From Pseudovibrio sp. Tun.PSC04-5.I4 (GTDB lineage Bacteria; Pseudomonadota; Alphaproteobacteria; Rhizobiales; Stappiaceae), in NCBI RefSeq assembly GCF_900104145.1, contig NZ_FNLB01000001.1, positions 372,001 through 436,000 of the forward strand: a stretch of 64,000 nt of DNA, read 5' to 3'. Positions 16,757 to 25,950 of this stretch are shown in pieces. Position numbers and translations under genes: made by a program. Below the pieces are notes generated by a model. The model had not been told where the DNA came from and made no database searches. It saw only the letters and a list, made by a program, of their open reading frames with translations. Within the stretch, counting starts at the first letter, position 1; each line of letters begins with the position of its first letter.

Positions 16757-17572
16757 ATGATTAAACACTCAGAACATACCCACTTTGATGCCCTCGAGCT
16801 AACTCGCAATTTACCGGCTGATTTAATCAGTCAAATTCCTGTACTCATGGTCAATCGGCAAGGTAATACCGACAGGTCTTTCATGCGCACAGAAAATTTC
16901 CTCGGGTACGCAGAGCCTGGAAAAACATACCGCCTTAGCTTCAACGGTATGATGCGCACTGATTTTCACGATAATTTTGTGCTTTCGGCGGCGGCTGAGC
17001 CAGATCATTTAGAACTCAAAGGCGAGTGGAACGAAAAAATAGATCTCATCAGAGATGAAGCTAACATTCTGGGCGGGAATGGAAAGTATACTTTGCCGGA
17101 GGGGGCGGACGCTCTTCGTGTACCTGTTGCCGAAGCCACTCCGGAGCATCTGGCTTACTACGATAGCCGTCTGGTGCGTGTTGGTGATCTTCTGTCTTTC
17201 AATTCCACAGGTAATCTGCCTGTGACGGTTACGTCTGTTGGACCTGACTATAGCAGTGGGTATCTTCTGGACGAAAGTAAGGGCGGAGGAGCCTACCTTG
17301 AGGTTCATGACCGTCCTCATTTTCACATGCCATTGGATGAAGAGGCAGGTGGGCACCTGATCCTGGGCAAAAAAGGCCCTGATGGAATCAACAGGATTAC
17401 AGCGTTTAAAGTGCCATTTGGTTATGGTATTCTGATGTCTCCTTGGGCAATTCATAGTGATGCCTATCTGGTTGGCAGGTATATGGTGATTTATTCCGCG
17501 ACTCCGAAGTTCTCGACAGTTATTATCCGGAACATAGACGGTTCCTTGGCTCCGATTATTATTGAGGCGTAA
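16757..17572 (+). CDS. cupin-like protein of unknown function
   Basis: A 271-residue protein that I do not recognise. The start ATG 16757 has GGGAG 5 bases upstream, and TTG 16742 is a weaker alternative. It has no signal peptide or membrane span. The last third resembles a cupin barrel: EVHDRPHFHMPLDEEAGGHL offers H-x3-H-x-H metal ligands, a GxxxPFGYGI turn follows, and PWAIHSDAYLVG gives a second histidine, as in the second cupin motif. The N-terminal half has RSFMRTENFLGYAEPGKTY and a DFHDNF segment. It heads the amino acid ABC operon 84 bp before the ATPase gene, so it probably acts on the imported compound. A metal-dependent lyase or isomerase role is a guess. Confidence 0.55.
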   Translation: MIKHSEHTHFDALELTRNLPADLISQIPVLMVNRQGNTDRSFMRTENFLGYAEPGKTYRLSFNGMMRTDFHDNFVLSAAAEPDHLELKGEWNEKIDLIRDEANILGGNGKYTLPEGADALRVPVAEATPEHLAYYDSRLVRVGDLLSFNSTGNLPVTVTSVGPDYSSGYLLDESKGGGAYLEVHDRPHFHMPLDEEAGGHLILGKKGPDGINRITAFKVPFGYGILMSPWAIHSDAYLVGRYMVIYSATPKFSTVIIRNIDGSLAPIIIEA

Positions 17573-17656
17573 CGCTCAGTCCCGTAACCTAAAGCGACGT
17601 CAAAGATTTGCTCTTCGTTCCGGTCCGGAGTTTCGCGAGCATTAAGGGATGAAAGA

Positions 17657-18400
17657 ATGCAAAAAGATCCGATAATCAGCCTCCGTAATGTGCAAAAATA
17701 TTATGGCTCCTTTCAAGCGCTGAAGGACATCAACCTTGAAGTGCTCCCGGGTGAGAAAATGGTTGTTTGCGGGCCGTCCGGCTCCGGTAAATCTACAATG
17801 ATCCGTTGTATCAACCGTCTGGAAGAGCACGACGGCGGACAGATCATCGTTGATGGCGTGGAACTAAATGAGGACACTGCGAACATTAATAGCGTACGGC
17901 GCGAAGTTGGTATGGTGTTCCAGCAGTTTAATCTCTTTCCGCATTTAACAGTCCTGCAAAACTTGACGCTTGGTCCCATGCGTGTGCGGAAGGTTTCAGC
18001 CGAACAGGCGCGTGAAACCGCAATGAAATACCTAGAACGGGTTTACATTCCCGAACAGGCGAATAAATTCCCCGATCAATTGTCGGGCGGCCAGCAACAA
18101 CGCGTGGCTATTGCACGATCTTTGTGTATGGAACCTGACATCTTGCTATTCGATGAGCCGACTTCTGCTCTTGATCCAGAGATGATAAATGAAGTTCTTG
18201 ATGTGATGTCAGAGCTAGCTGAAACAGGTATGACCATGGTTTGTGTAACACACGAAATGGGATTTGCCCGCCGCGTTGCAGATAAGATGGTCTTCATGGA
18301 GAACGGGCAGATTATTGAGATGTCGAAGCCGGAACAGTTCTTTACCAACCCTTCCAGTGAGCGCTGTCGCACTTTTCTCGATCAGATCCTTACGCACTAA
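17657..18400 (+). CDS. polar amino acid ABC transporter ATP-binding protein (GlnQ/ArtP type)
   Basis: A 247-residue ATPase of the PAAT class. It shows Walker A GPSGSGKSTMIRCINRLE, Q-loop VFQQFNLFPHLTVLQN, signature QLSGGQQQRVAIARSL, Walker B ILLFDEPTSALDPEM, and switch VTHEMGFARRVADK. The absence of a TOBE domain and the CINRLE motif after Walker A mark it as the amino acid rather than sugar type. It works with the two permeases and the family 3 binding protein downstream. Confidence 0.95.
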   Translation: MQKDPIISLRNVQKYYGSFQALKDINLEVLPGEKMVVCGPSGSGKSTMIRCINRLEEHDGGQIIVDGVELNEDTANINSVRREVGMVFQQFNLFPHLTVLQNLTLGPMRVRKVSAEQARETAMKYLERVYIPEQANKFPDQLSGGQQQRVAIARSLCMEPDILLFDEPTSALDPEMINEVLDVMSELAETGMTMVCVTHEMGFARRVADKMVFMENGQIIEMSKPEQFFTNPSSERCRTFLDQILTH

Positions 18401-18495
18401 TTCAGGAACGTTAGAGCATGAGGAATTCGTTAGCGAAGGACGCCCACCAGAGGTTAACGTGTTCCAAATTAAATCTGCCCTGTTTTGAGTGAACA

Positions 18496-19305
18496 TTGAG
18501 CACCGCCAATATGAATTTCAAAAGAATACTTACATCAGATACCGCTTCGTGGCTTCAATACCTGTTTATTGTCGGAATTATAGGCTGGCTTGCCTACGAT
18601 GGCGCGCAATCTATGGGGTATAATTGGCAATGGTATCGTGTGCCGCAATTCTTCTACAAATTCACTGAGGACGGCTTCCAATGGGGTGAGATCCCCAAAG
18701 GTGTAATTGCAACCATCGTTTTGTCTAGCCTTGCGTTTTTGCTGGCAAGTGCGCTGGGGTTGTTAATTGCGGTTACTCGTCTCTCCGACCTGCCGATTGG
18801 GTCTGCACTCTCCATTGGCTTTTTGGAGCTTATCCGCAACACACCACTTCTTGTTTTGCTCTATGTGTTTTATTACGTTATGGGACCGATATTCGGATTA
18901 TCGCGTTATGTCGCGGCAGTTCTTTGTCTTGGGGTCTTTCACGGAGCACTGATTTCTGAGATTTTTCGTGCAGGTATTAACGCAGTGCCAAGAGGCCAGT
19001 GGGAGGCAGCCCGCTCCATTGGCCTGACCACGTTGCAGGTCTACAGATATATTGTTCTGCCACAAGCGCTTCGACTGGTGTTGCCGCCGCTAACCGGAGA
19101 GATTATCCATGTCATCAAATCCTCAGCCATTGTCAGCGTAATTGCTGTTCTGGAGCTCACGACCATCGGCCGCAATATCATTTCCGACACTTACATGAGC
19201 TTCGAAATTTGGTTCACCATTGCATTAGTTTACCTAGCCCTCACCCTAACTCTTTCGATTTTTGTCGGACGTTTGGAACTCAAGATTTCGAGCTCGACAA
19301 GATAA
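18496..19305 (+). CDS. amino acid ABC permease (HisM/GltJ family)
   Basis: A 269-residue inner-membrane protein with the PAAT permease layout. It has an N-terminal span, a periplasmic stretch (~35-65), and then the core with LIRNTPLLVLLYVFYYV. The ATPase-contact loop is RGQWEAARSIGLTTLQVYR, followed by IVLPQALRLVLPPL. The frame opens at TTG 18496, and ATG 18511 is an equally acceptable start. It would pair with the second permease of this operon. Confidence 0.9.
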   Translation: MSTANMNFKRILTSDTASWLQYLFIVGIIGWLAYDGAQSMGYNWQWYRVPQFFYKFTEDGFQWGEIPKGVIATIVLSSLAFLLASALGLLIAVTRLSDLPIGSALSIGFLELIRNTPLLVLLYVFYYVMGPIFGLSRYVAAVLCLGVFHGALISEIFRAGINAVPRGQWEAARSIGLTTLQVYRYIVLPQALRLVLPPLTGEIIHVIKSSAIVSVIAVLELTTIGRNIISDTYMSFEIWFTIALVYLALTLTLSIFVGRLELKISSSTR

Positions 19306-19354
19306 CCAACAATAAGAAGAAGAAAACTTCCTATCGCATTTTTCCGGAGGTACT

Positions 19355-20188
19355 ATGACTTATAAATTCAACTTATCTGGTTTGGTTCTGGGAGTGCTGG
19401 CCGCAGTTTCTCTTGCCGGCCCGGCACAAGCACAACAGGCCCGCAAAGCCCTGTCTCAGGACAGTGTAATCGAAGAAATCAAAGAACGTGGCGCGATCAA
19501 AATCGGCCTGTCCTTGTTCAAGCCCTGGTCAATGCGCGACAAAAACGGAGAGTTGATCGGCTTTGAACCGGATGTAGGGCGCGAGCTTGCGAAAGACATG
19601 GGGGTCGACGCTGAGTTCATTCCAGTCTCCTGGGACGGAATTATCCCTGCTCTCGTCTCTGGCAAGTTTGATGTCATTATTTCAGGCATGACGGTTACCA
19701 CGCAGCGCAACCTAACAGTCAACTTCACAACACCCTATGCCTATTCTGGAAATACGATTTATTCCAATATTTCTATGACAAAGGACTTCACTGAAGAAGA
19801 CTACAACAAATCAACAACAATATTCGCCGCACGCCGGGGCGGGACACCTGCTGCAGCAATCGCAAGAGCATTTCCGAATGCACAGCTGCTGCAGTTTGAT
19901 GAAGACGGTGCAGCCACCCAGGAAGTCCTTAATGGAAATGCGCACGCCACAATGGGTGCAGAGCCAACACCAACTTATGACGTGACCAAGTACCCAGAAG
20001 TCCTGCATATCCCGTTTGATAAGATTTATTCCCAATCAGGTGAAGCCTTTGCTCTTCGAAAGGGAGACCCTGATGGATTGAGTTTCTTCAACAACTGGAT
20101 CGCTGCAAAACGGCGTGAAGGCTTCCTGAAGGAGCGTCAGGATTTCTGGTTCCGTTCTGTAAGCTGGGAAGAGCAAGTCAATCAGTGA
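19355..20188 (+). CDS. amino acid ABC solute-binding protein, family 3
   Basis: A 277-residue periplasmic protein. ATG 19355 follows CCGGAGGTACT. The signal peptide ends near AGPAQAQQ (~27). The mature part shows the SBP_bac_3 order: IKERGAIKIGLSLFKPWSM, FEPDVGRELAKDMGVD, VSWDGIIPALVSGKFDVIISGMTVTTQR and FTTPYAYSG. The Ser-Gly-Met-Thr stretch followed by Arg is the usual site that grips the amino acid carboxylate. The exact substrate is unknown. A hairpin lies between this gene and the second permease. Confidence 0.9.
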   Translation: MTYKFNLSGLVLGVLAAVSLAGPAQAQQARKALSQDSVIEEIKERGAIKIGLSLFKPWSMRDKNGELIGFEPDVGRELAKDMGVDAEFIPVSWDGIIPALVSGKFDVIISGMTVTTQRNLTVNFTTPYAYSGNTIYSNISMTKDFTEEDYNKSTTIFAARRGGTPAAAIARAFPNAQLLQFDEDGAATQEVLNGNAHATMGAEPTPTYDVTKYPEVLHIPFDKIYSQSGEAFALRKGDPDGLSFFNNWIAAKRREGFLKERQDFWFRSVSWEEQVNQ

Positions 20189-20222
20189 GGGTGATTAGTC
20201 CTGATTGAATAGGGCAAATATA

Positions 20223-20270
20223 TCTTCGGGGCGTGGGGAAACCAGAGGGCACGTTCCGAAGAATTTTATT
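20223..20270 (+). terminator. stem-loop between binding protein and second permease
   Basis: TCTTCGGGGCGTG (20223-20235) pairs with CACGTTCCGAAGA (20250-20262) as a 13-bp stem including two G-U pairs, followed by ATTTTATTT. It is probably a partial terminator or mRNA-stabilising element that gives more binding protein than permease. Confidence 0.58.
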
Positions 20271-20302
20271 TCAGAACTGACTGTGTTCTGACGAGGGAAT
20301 TG

Positions 20303-21184
20303 ATGGCAAAATTATTCAAAAAACTGCATTGGGCGGATGCACTCATCATTGTAGCGCTGACAGTTTTTGTCGCGACCATATGGCTGCGCATTGATGGAAC
20401 GCTAAATTACAAGTGGAACTGGTCCATCATTCCCCGTTACATCATTCGCTGGGACGAGCACGAAGGTGTGTGGGTCGCCAATATTCTCCTCCAGGGGCTA
20501 ATTTCAACGATACGTGTCAGCATTTATGCAGGCATACTGGCCGTGATTATCGGGGTTCTTCTGGGCATAGCGCGTTGCGCACAGAACCTGACCCTCAGAT
20601 TACTCGCACGGACCTATGTTGAGTGCCTGCGAAATATCCCACCCATCGTTGTTATTTTCATCTTCTACTTTTTTCTCTCGGAGCAAGTTGTAAGTGCATT
20701 CGGCATCGAAAAATGGGCTCGCGGTATCGCACGTTCGGAAAACCCCGAGGTCTGGAGTTTCTTTTTTGGAGACATGCGTCATTTTCCTTCTCTCATTTCG
20801 GGTGTTGTCGTCCTGGCAATGTTCGAAAGCGCTTTCGTGGGCGAGATTGTGCGCTCGGGCATCCAGTCTGTCGGCATTGGGCAGCGAGAGGCAGCGCGTG
20901 CACTTGGCTTAGGCTGGGTCGATGAGATGCGGTTTGTTGTTTTGCCGCAAGCAATCAAACGGGTATTACCTCCGCTCGCCAATCAGTTTATCACTCTGGT
21001 GAAGGACAGCTCAATAATTTCTCTGATCGCGATTCAGGAACTAACCTACAAAACATCTGAGCTTGTTGTATCCACACGCGCCATATTTGAGGCATGGCTC
21101 ACAACGGCTGCATTTTACTTCATAATATGCTTTAGTCTTTCAATGCTATTCAGAAAATTTGAAAAGAAACGATCTGCGACTTAG
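20303..21184 (+). CDS. amino acid ABC permease, second subunit
   Basis: A 293-residue permease of the HisQM family. It has a hydrophobic span at ~12-30, a long periplasmic insert, then LLARTYVECLRNIPPIVVIFIFYFF and the EAA-like loop IGQREAARALGLGWVDEMR with VVLPQAIKRVLPPLAN. ATG 20303 behind GAGGGAATTG is preferred over the TTG directly before it. Together with the gene at 18496 it should form the heteromeric channel. Confidence 0.9.
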   Translation: MAKLFKKLHWADALIIVALTVFVATIWLRIDGTLNYKWNWSIIPRYIIRWDEHEGVWVANILLQGLISTIRVSIYAGILAVIIGVLLGIARCAQNLTLRLLARTYVECLRNIPPIVVIFIFYFFLSEQVVSAFGIEKWARGIARSENPEVWSFFFGDMRHFPSLISGVVVLAMFESAFVGEIVRSGIQSVGIGQREAARALGLGWVDEMRFVVLPQAIKRVLPPLANQFITLVKDSSIISLIAIQELTYKTSELVVSTRAIFEAWLTTAAFYFIICFSLSMLFRKFEKKRSAT

Positions 21185-21319
21185 TGTGGCTGGGCAAAGG
21201 CATTCCTGTTTCAGTCAGCAACTTCAGCATGGTTAAAATGCCTGGAGCTCGTAAACTCCTTTGTATTTCGTATTTTGACTTGAACTATCCAACAATGAAA
21301 GTGCAGTCAGGGAAGTCCG

Positions 21320-22237
21320 GTGGGTTTATTACCTTCAGAAAAAGTATTCCGAATATTTGAAATCTGCTCCATGTATCAAAATTTTACTGCAGCAGCGGAA
21401 CATCTTGGCATTTCGCAGGGCGCAGTAAGTCAGCAAATCAAGGCGCTGGAATACGCTTTGGGTGTCGAACTGTTTATCCGGAAAGGCCGTCACGTCATTT
21501 TGTCACCCGTGGGAAGTAGGGTCCTAGAAGCTCAAAAAAGAGCCTTTGAAGGCATTCGTCAGGCCACACAGATCGGCCAGGAGGAGCAGAGAAAGTCAAA
21601 CCTTTCCATATTGGTGCATCCAGGTTTTTCCGTGCGCTGGCTATTGCCGCGTTTGAGTGAGTTTCAATTGGAAAACCCTGATGTCAATCTGACGATTATG
21701 ACCGCGACGGACCTTGCAGATTTTCGCGACTTCACCGCTGATGCAGCTATTTTGTACACTCCTCTTCAACAGCAAGACTGGTTGTCTCAGGACTTCCTCA
21801 TTCCCGTCGCATCACCGGAATTCATGGCTACGCATGAACTCAACGAATTGTCACAGGAAGCCGCGGTTCAGAAAATGGTGTCCCTCCCTATGCTTGGGGA
21901 AGCTCCAACCCATACGAATGACACATGGGAAACATGGGCCAATGAAGGCAAGTTACAAATTCCGTTGGACCAGATTCAACGGTTCCCCCATTCAAACATG
22001 AGTTTGCTCCTTTCTGAACTTGGGCAAGGAATTGCAATGGGCCGCTGGTGCCTGATTGCAGATGCGTTAAATTCGGGAATCCTTGTCCCAGTTGTAAAGA
22101 AAAGGGTGAAGGCAAATGCCGGATACCTTCTGTATGCCAATCCCAATAGAGGGCAGAATTGCGGTTTAAGCAGGTTCGAAGATTGGCTGAAACAAGCTAT
22201 GCAAAGCTTGAAAAATGAGAGCTCCCTCAACTGCTAG
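21320..22237 (+). CDS. LysR family regulator (GcvA-like)
   Basis: A 305-residue LysR-type protein with a GTG start at 21320. The winged helix-turn-helix is at ~10-65 (NFTAAAEHLGISQGAVSQQIKALE), followed by the linker helix and an effector domain starting at LSILVHPGFSVRWLLPRLSEF. The W-L-x-P-R-L pattern is common in GcvA-like regulators. Late blocks are GQGIAMGRWCLIADAL and the final RFEDWL. It lies 135 bp after the permease in the same orientation and is the natural candidate regulator of the amino acid importer, though LysR genes are more often divergent from their targets. Confidence 0.88.
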   Translation: MGLLPSEKVFRIFEICSMYQNFTAAAEHLGISQGAVSQQIKALEYALGVELFIRKGRHVILSPVGSRVLEAQKRAFEGIRQATQIGQEEQRKSNLSILVHPGFSVRWLLPRLSEFQLENPDVNLTIMTATDLADFRDFTADAAILYTPLQQQDWLSQDFLIPVASPEFMATHELNELSQEAAVQKMVSLPMLGEAPTHTNDTWETWANEGKLQIPLDQIQRFPHSNMSLLLSELGQGIAMGRWCLIADALNSGILVPVVKKRVKANAGYLLYANPNRGQNCGLSRFEDWLKQAMQSLKNESSLNC

Positions 22238-22393
22238 GGATAATTTTTTGAAAGCTGAAATTTTGGCCGGGATGCAGATTGACAGTAACCGTCTGCTCAT
22301 GCCCGAAGAATTGGCCTCACCGCTCCGATTAGAGGTGATCCCGCATGTTTGGACAGTTGAACGCCGTTTATGAGTGGATTCGCTCCAATTAGG

Positions 22394-23495
22394 GGCCTTG
22401 TTGCAGAAAGAAAGTTCAGCTTACAGCTCGGCCTTACCCGCTCAACTCAGGTCGCATTGACGCGTTCGAACGTCGGCCGTTCAAGGTCTGTCATCCGATT
22501 GAGGACAGAGACATTGATTTTGGCCTCCGTCTTCTGGTTCGCAAACTTACGGGACTTCAAACTTGTCCCGATGATTTGTTTATAGCGCGCCATCAAGGTC
22601 TCGCCTCTTGAACGCCGCCCATACTCTTTCTGCTTCTGCCACCCTATTCTACCATGTTTCTCAATGAGAAGAATTTCTCGGTCACGGGCCGTAGGAGCGG
22701 TCGCAGCCTCTGGGCTGGGGATTGCTGTTTTGGGCGGCGGTATGATGACCTCAACGCCGTCAAAACGGTCAGCTATTTCCTGGCGTGTCGGAGTGCCATC
22801 ATAAGCTCCATCACCGAGAACCGTGCCAACCGATCCCTCTATCTGGTCCAGAAAATCCGGCACAACAGTTGGATCGCCAACGGTATCTTCCGTCAGTTCA
22901 GAACAGATAATTTTGCCGGTATCCAGGTCCAAACCAAGGTGAAGTTTGCGCTGTTTTCTGCGTTTCTTCTTGGTTCCGTGTTTGTTTTCCTGCCACTCAC
23001 CAGCCCCAAACATCTTTATACCCGTGCTATCGATCACAAGAGTTGTCGGGCCAGTATCCTTTTCAGATTTGACTTTGGAAGGGTACAACCCACCAGCTCT
23101 ACGTGACAGGGTGCTATAGTCAGGAACAGCCAAATCAAGCCCCATCAAAGCGAACATTGACTGAACAAATCATTGTGTCTGCCGCAAAGCTAAACCAAAC
23201 ACGGATTTGACACTCAAACAGGTTTCAATGGCAAGATCTAAATACTTGGCGGGTCTCCCGCTACGGTTGCTCACTGGTGCGAGCCAGGCACGGCAACGCT
23301 GTCTTTAACCCAGACTGTGATGTCTCCACGCCGACGCAGGCTTTCATTACACTCCGACCAGTTCGTCACCTTATATTCGATTTTCGCGACCTTGTGACGA
23401 CGGTCGGCATTGTGTTCAAACGGCATAAAGGAAGTCTTCAAAAAAGAGATTTTCAGAGAAGGTACACTTCATCCGGGGAATATTGCAACAACGCC
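22394..23495 (-). mobile_element. inactive IS5-family insertion sequence
   Basis: About 1.1 kb bounded by imperfect inverted ends: GGCCTTGTTGCA (22394-22405) on the left and TGCAACAACGCC (23484-23495) on the right, which match at 11 of 12 positions as inverted copies. It contains one broken transposase gene on the minus strand. Exact outer ends and a target duplication could not be fixed. It separates the amino acid importer from the fucose locus. Confidence 0.72.
22447..23426 (-). pseudogene. IS5-family DDE transposase with frameshift and nonsense mutation
   Basis: The coding track starts at ATG 23426 (RRHKVAKIEYKVTNW, LRRRGDITVWVKDS), shifts frame near 23290, and continues as GRPAKYLDLAIETCLS. 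It then meets TGA at 23170-23172 where related proteins have glycine (LRQTE-G-FVQSMFALMGL). The rest (from 23157) is intact: DYSTLSRR, VIDSTGIKMFGAGEW (first D), LGDGAYD (second D), and the late GRRSRGETLMARYKQIIG with the catalytic Glu. The DDE residues survive, but full-length translation is impossible without recoding. A 236-residue C-terminal product could still be made. Confidence 0.82.
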
Positions 23496-23589
23496 ATCGA
23501 GCTTAACGGAACATGAACTGAATGGGGGTCTATCTGGTTCCCATTCTTTTCCAGCACTGATGAATTATAAAAGATAAGGGGGCGTCACC

Positions 23590-25041
23590 ATGGACCTGAA
23601 GTTAAACAACCCAAGCCTGTTGCAATCTGGGGCGTATATTGATGGCAGTTTTGTATCTAAAGACAAAACATTTCCAGTCACCAACCCAGCAACGGGTGAG
23701 GTAATTGCTACTGTTTCTGATTGCGCACACAGTGATGTTGCAGATGCGGTCACCGCAGCCAAAACCGCGCAAAAAGCATGGGGCAAACGGACAGGCAAGG
23801 ATCGCTCGCAGGTTCTGCGCCGCTGGTATGAACTGCTGGTAGAAAATGCAGATGATCTCGCCACTCTTTTGACAGCGGAAATGGGGAAGCCGCTTGCAGA
23901 GGCAAAAGGAGAAGTCCTTTACGGCGCCAACTTTATTGAGTGGTTTGCTGAGGAAGCAAAGCGCGTTTACGGCGACACCATTCCCGGCCATCAGGAAGAC
24001 AAACGCATTATGGTCATCAAACAGCCTGTTGGGGTTGTTGGGGCTATCACACCGTGGAATTTTCCCAATGCGATGATCACCCGCAAAGCCGCGCCTGCCC
24101 TGGCTGCAGGCTGTGCGATGATTGTTAAACCGGCAGCAGAAACACCACTTTCAGCGCTTGCACTGGCGTATCTGGCAGAGCAGGCAGGCCTCCCGAAAGG
24201 TGTGCTGAGCATCCTGCCATCCACCAGCGCAGCGGAGATTGGCGAAGAGTTGTGCAGCAACGATACTGTGCGGAAGATCAGCTTCACCGGGTCTACCAAT
24301 GTGGGCCGCATTTTAATGCGCCAGAGCGCGGATCAAATCAAAAAGCTGTCCTTAGAGCTGGGCGGCAATGCGCCCTTTATCGTCTTTGATGATGCGGATC
24401 TGGATAAGGCGGTTGAAGGGGCTTTGATTTCCAAGTTCCGGAATGCTGGACAGACCTGTGTTTGTTCCAACCGCATTTACGTGCAGGACGGCGTTTATGA
24501 TGCCTTTGCCGAGAAGCTCTCCATTGCCGTTGCCGGGCTGAAAGTTGGCGACGGGTTTGAGGCTGGTGTCACCATTGGCCCGCTGATCACCGAGGCTGCG
24601 GTTCAAAAAGTGGAATCGCACATCAAAAACGCAGTCGAAAACGGGGCTCGGATCGTTTGCGGCGGACAGCGCAGTGTTGAAGGCGGAACCTTCTTCCAGC
24701 CGACCATTCTTGCAGATGTCACCAGTAAGATGGATGTGGCAAAGCAGGAAACGTTTGGCCCGCTCGCACCCCTGTTCCGCTTCAAGGACGTGGATGAAGC
24801 GATTGAAGCGGCCAACGACACCGAGTTTGGCCTTGCCTCCTACTTTTACAGCAATGACCTCTCCACCGTTTTCAAAGTCGCGGAAGAGTTGGAATACGGC
24901 ATGGTTGGCGTCAATACAGGCCTGATCTCCACGGAAGTTGCGCCATTTGGCGGCATCAAGCAATCCGGTCTGGGTCGCGAAGGCTCAAAGTACGGCATCG
25001 AAGACTATGTCGAGATGAAGTACATCTGCCTCAGCGTTTAA
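23590..25041 (+). CDS. NAD(P)-dependent aldehyde dehydrogenase, GabD-like; probably lactaldehyde dehydrogenase in this context
   Basis: A 483-residue aldehyde dehydrogenase. It shows the substrate/cofactor block TPWNFPNAMITRKAAPALAAG, ISFTGSTNVGR, the general base in LELGGNAPFIVFDDADLD and the catalytic cysteine in RNAGQTCVCSNR at ~288, then ETFGPLAP. By sequence it is closest to succinate-semialdehyde dehydrogenases (GabD). It stands at the head of a fucose catabolic locus that produces L-lactaldehyde, so oxidation of lactaldehyde to lactate is the likelier role. Both readings remain open. Start ATG 23590 follows AAGGGGGCGTCACC. Confidence 0.88.
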   Translation: MDLKLNNPSLLQSGAYIDGSFVSKDKTFPVTNPATGEVIATVSDCAHSDVADAVTAAKTAQKAWGKRTGKDRSQVLRRWYELLVENADDLATLLTAEMGKPLAEAKGEVLYGANFIEWFAEEAKRVYGDTIPGHQEDKRIMVIKQPVGVVGAITPWNFPNAMITRKAAPALAAGCAMIVKPAAETPLSALALAYLAEQAGLPKGVLSILPSTSAAEIGEELCSNDTVRKISFTGSTNVGRILMRQSADQIKKLSLELGGNAPFIVFDDADLDKAVEGALISKFRNAGQTCVCSNRIYVQDGVYDAFAEKLSIAVAGLKVGDGFEAGVTIGPLITEAAVQKVESHIKNAVENGARIVCGGQRSVEGGTFFQPTILADVTSKMDVAKQETFGPLAPLFRFKDVDEAIEAANDTEFGLASYFYSNDLSTVFKVAEELEYGMVGVNTGLISTEVAPFGGIKQSGLGREGSKYGIEDYVEMKYICLSV

Positions 25042-25066
25042 GAGCAAGCTGTAAGGCTTAGAACAA

Positions 25067-25095
25067 TCCCCTCCCACTTTTAAGGCGGGAGGGGA
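25067..25095. terminator. GC-rich hairpin between convergent genes
   Basis: TCCCCTCCC (25067-25075) and GGGAGGGGA (25087-25095) form a perfect 9-bp stem in the 75-bp gap between the convergent aldehyde dehydrogenase and fucA genes. It has no long T-run. Confidence 0.55.
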
Positions 25096-25116
25096 AACAG
25101 GACCTATGAGTCCGGC

Positions 25117-25767
25117 TTAGCTTTTTTCTCTAAGGCCGTAGCTGTCGAATTTCTTAAGAACAACTTCAATTTCTTCATCTGGCAACACTGGAATTTCCAA
25201 GCCTGTTTGCAGCAGCAGCATGTACATCTTTGCCAGTGTCTCAACTTCTTCCGTCAACCACATGGCTTTTGCCAGACTTGCGCCGGTTGCAATCAGGCCG
25301 TGGTGCTGAAGAAGGATCGCGTTGCGGTCTTTCAGCCCTTCAGCCACAAACTCGGACAATTCCGGGGTTCCGTATGTCGCATATGGAACGCAAGGGATGT
25401 CTTTACCGCCACCTGCAGCAATCATGTAATGGATCGCTGGGATTTTTTTATTCAGAATGGAAAGAGTACTGCTGTGCATGGCATGGGTGTGGACCACCGC
25501 GTTTACATCTGGGCGGGTGAGGTAGGAAATCAGATGAAAGCGCCATTCGCTTGAGGGCACTTTACCCTCCTCGTATTTTCCTTCATTGCTGACGAAGACC
25601 AGATCACTCTCTTCCAGCTGTTCATAAGGAATACCAGAGGCGGAAATGAGCATGCCGTCCTCATAGCGGCAACTGATGTTGCCCGCTGTTCCTTGGTTCA
25701 AACCCAACCGGTTCATTTCTCTACAGGCTTTGATGATGCCGGCGGACAGCTCGCTTTTCAGGGACAT
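25117..25767 (-). CDS. fucA: L-fuculose-1-phosphate aldolase
   Basis: A 216-residue class II aldolase of the FucA/AraD family. Visible are LGLNQGTAGNISCRYEDGMLIS (G-T-x-G-N-x-S), SSEWRFHLISYL, the zinc histidines in VVHTHAMHSS, and the third ligand region LLQHHGLIATGASL. The length equals E. coli FucA (215). I started it at ATG 25767, behind GAAAGAGAAGAG. The frame is open 55 codons further but that part has no homology-like content. It cleaves fuculose-1-phosphate to dihydroxyacetone phosphate and L-lactaldehyde. It is divergent from the DeoR regulator. Confidence 0.92.
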   Translation of the reverse strand: MSLKSELSAGIIKACREMNRLGLNQGTAGNISCRYEDGMLISASGIPYEQLEESDLVFVSNEGKYEEGKVPSSEWRFHLISYLTRPDVNAVVHTHAMHSSTLSILNKKIPAIHYMIAAGGGKDIPCVPYATYGTPELSEFVAEGLKDRNAILLQHHGLIATGASLAKAMWLTEEVETLAKMYMLLLQTGLEIPVLPDEEIEVVLKKFDSYGLREKS

Positions 25768-25950
25768 CTCTTCTCTTTCCTCGTTGTGGTTTTCATAGGG
25801 TAGGGACGCCGTTTGGAATTGAAGATCGAGCTTTATGATGGCGGATGCCCGCTTGCGACCGAAACGACCGAATATGCCCGAAACATAACAGTCACTGAAA
25901 ACTATACAAGGCCTTCTTTTGGAAAATTTCACCGACTATTACCTGACGAA

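Noticed and set aside
22322..22392. Repeat GCTCCRATTAG at 22322 and 22382 as a possible element end or target duplication
   Set aside because: The two copies differ at one base and do not flank the IS element. Probably chance or an older rearrangement.
24352..24963. 203-codon minus-strand open frame inside the aldehyde dehydrogenase gene
   Set aside because: It lies wholly antisense to a gene with intact catalytic motifs and has no family signature. High coding-strand codon bias creates such shadows.
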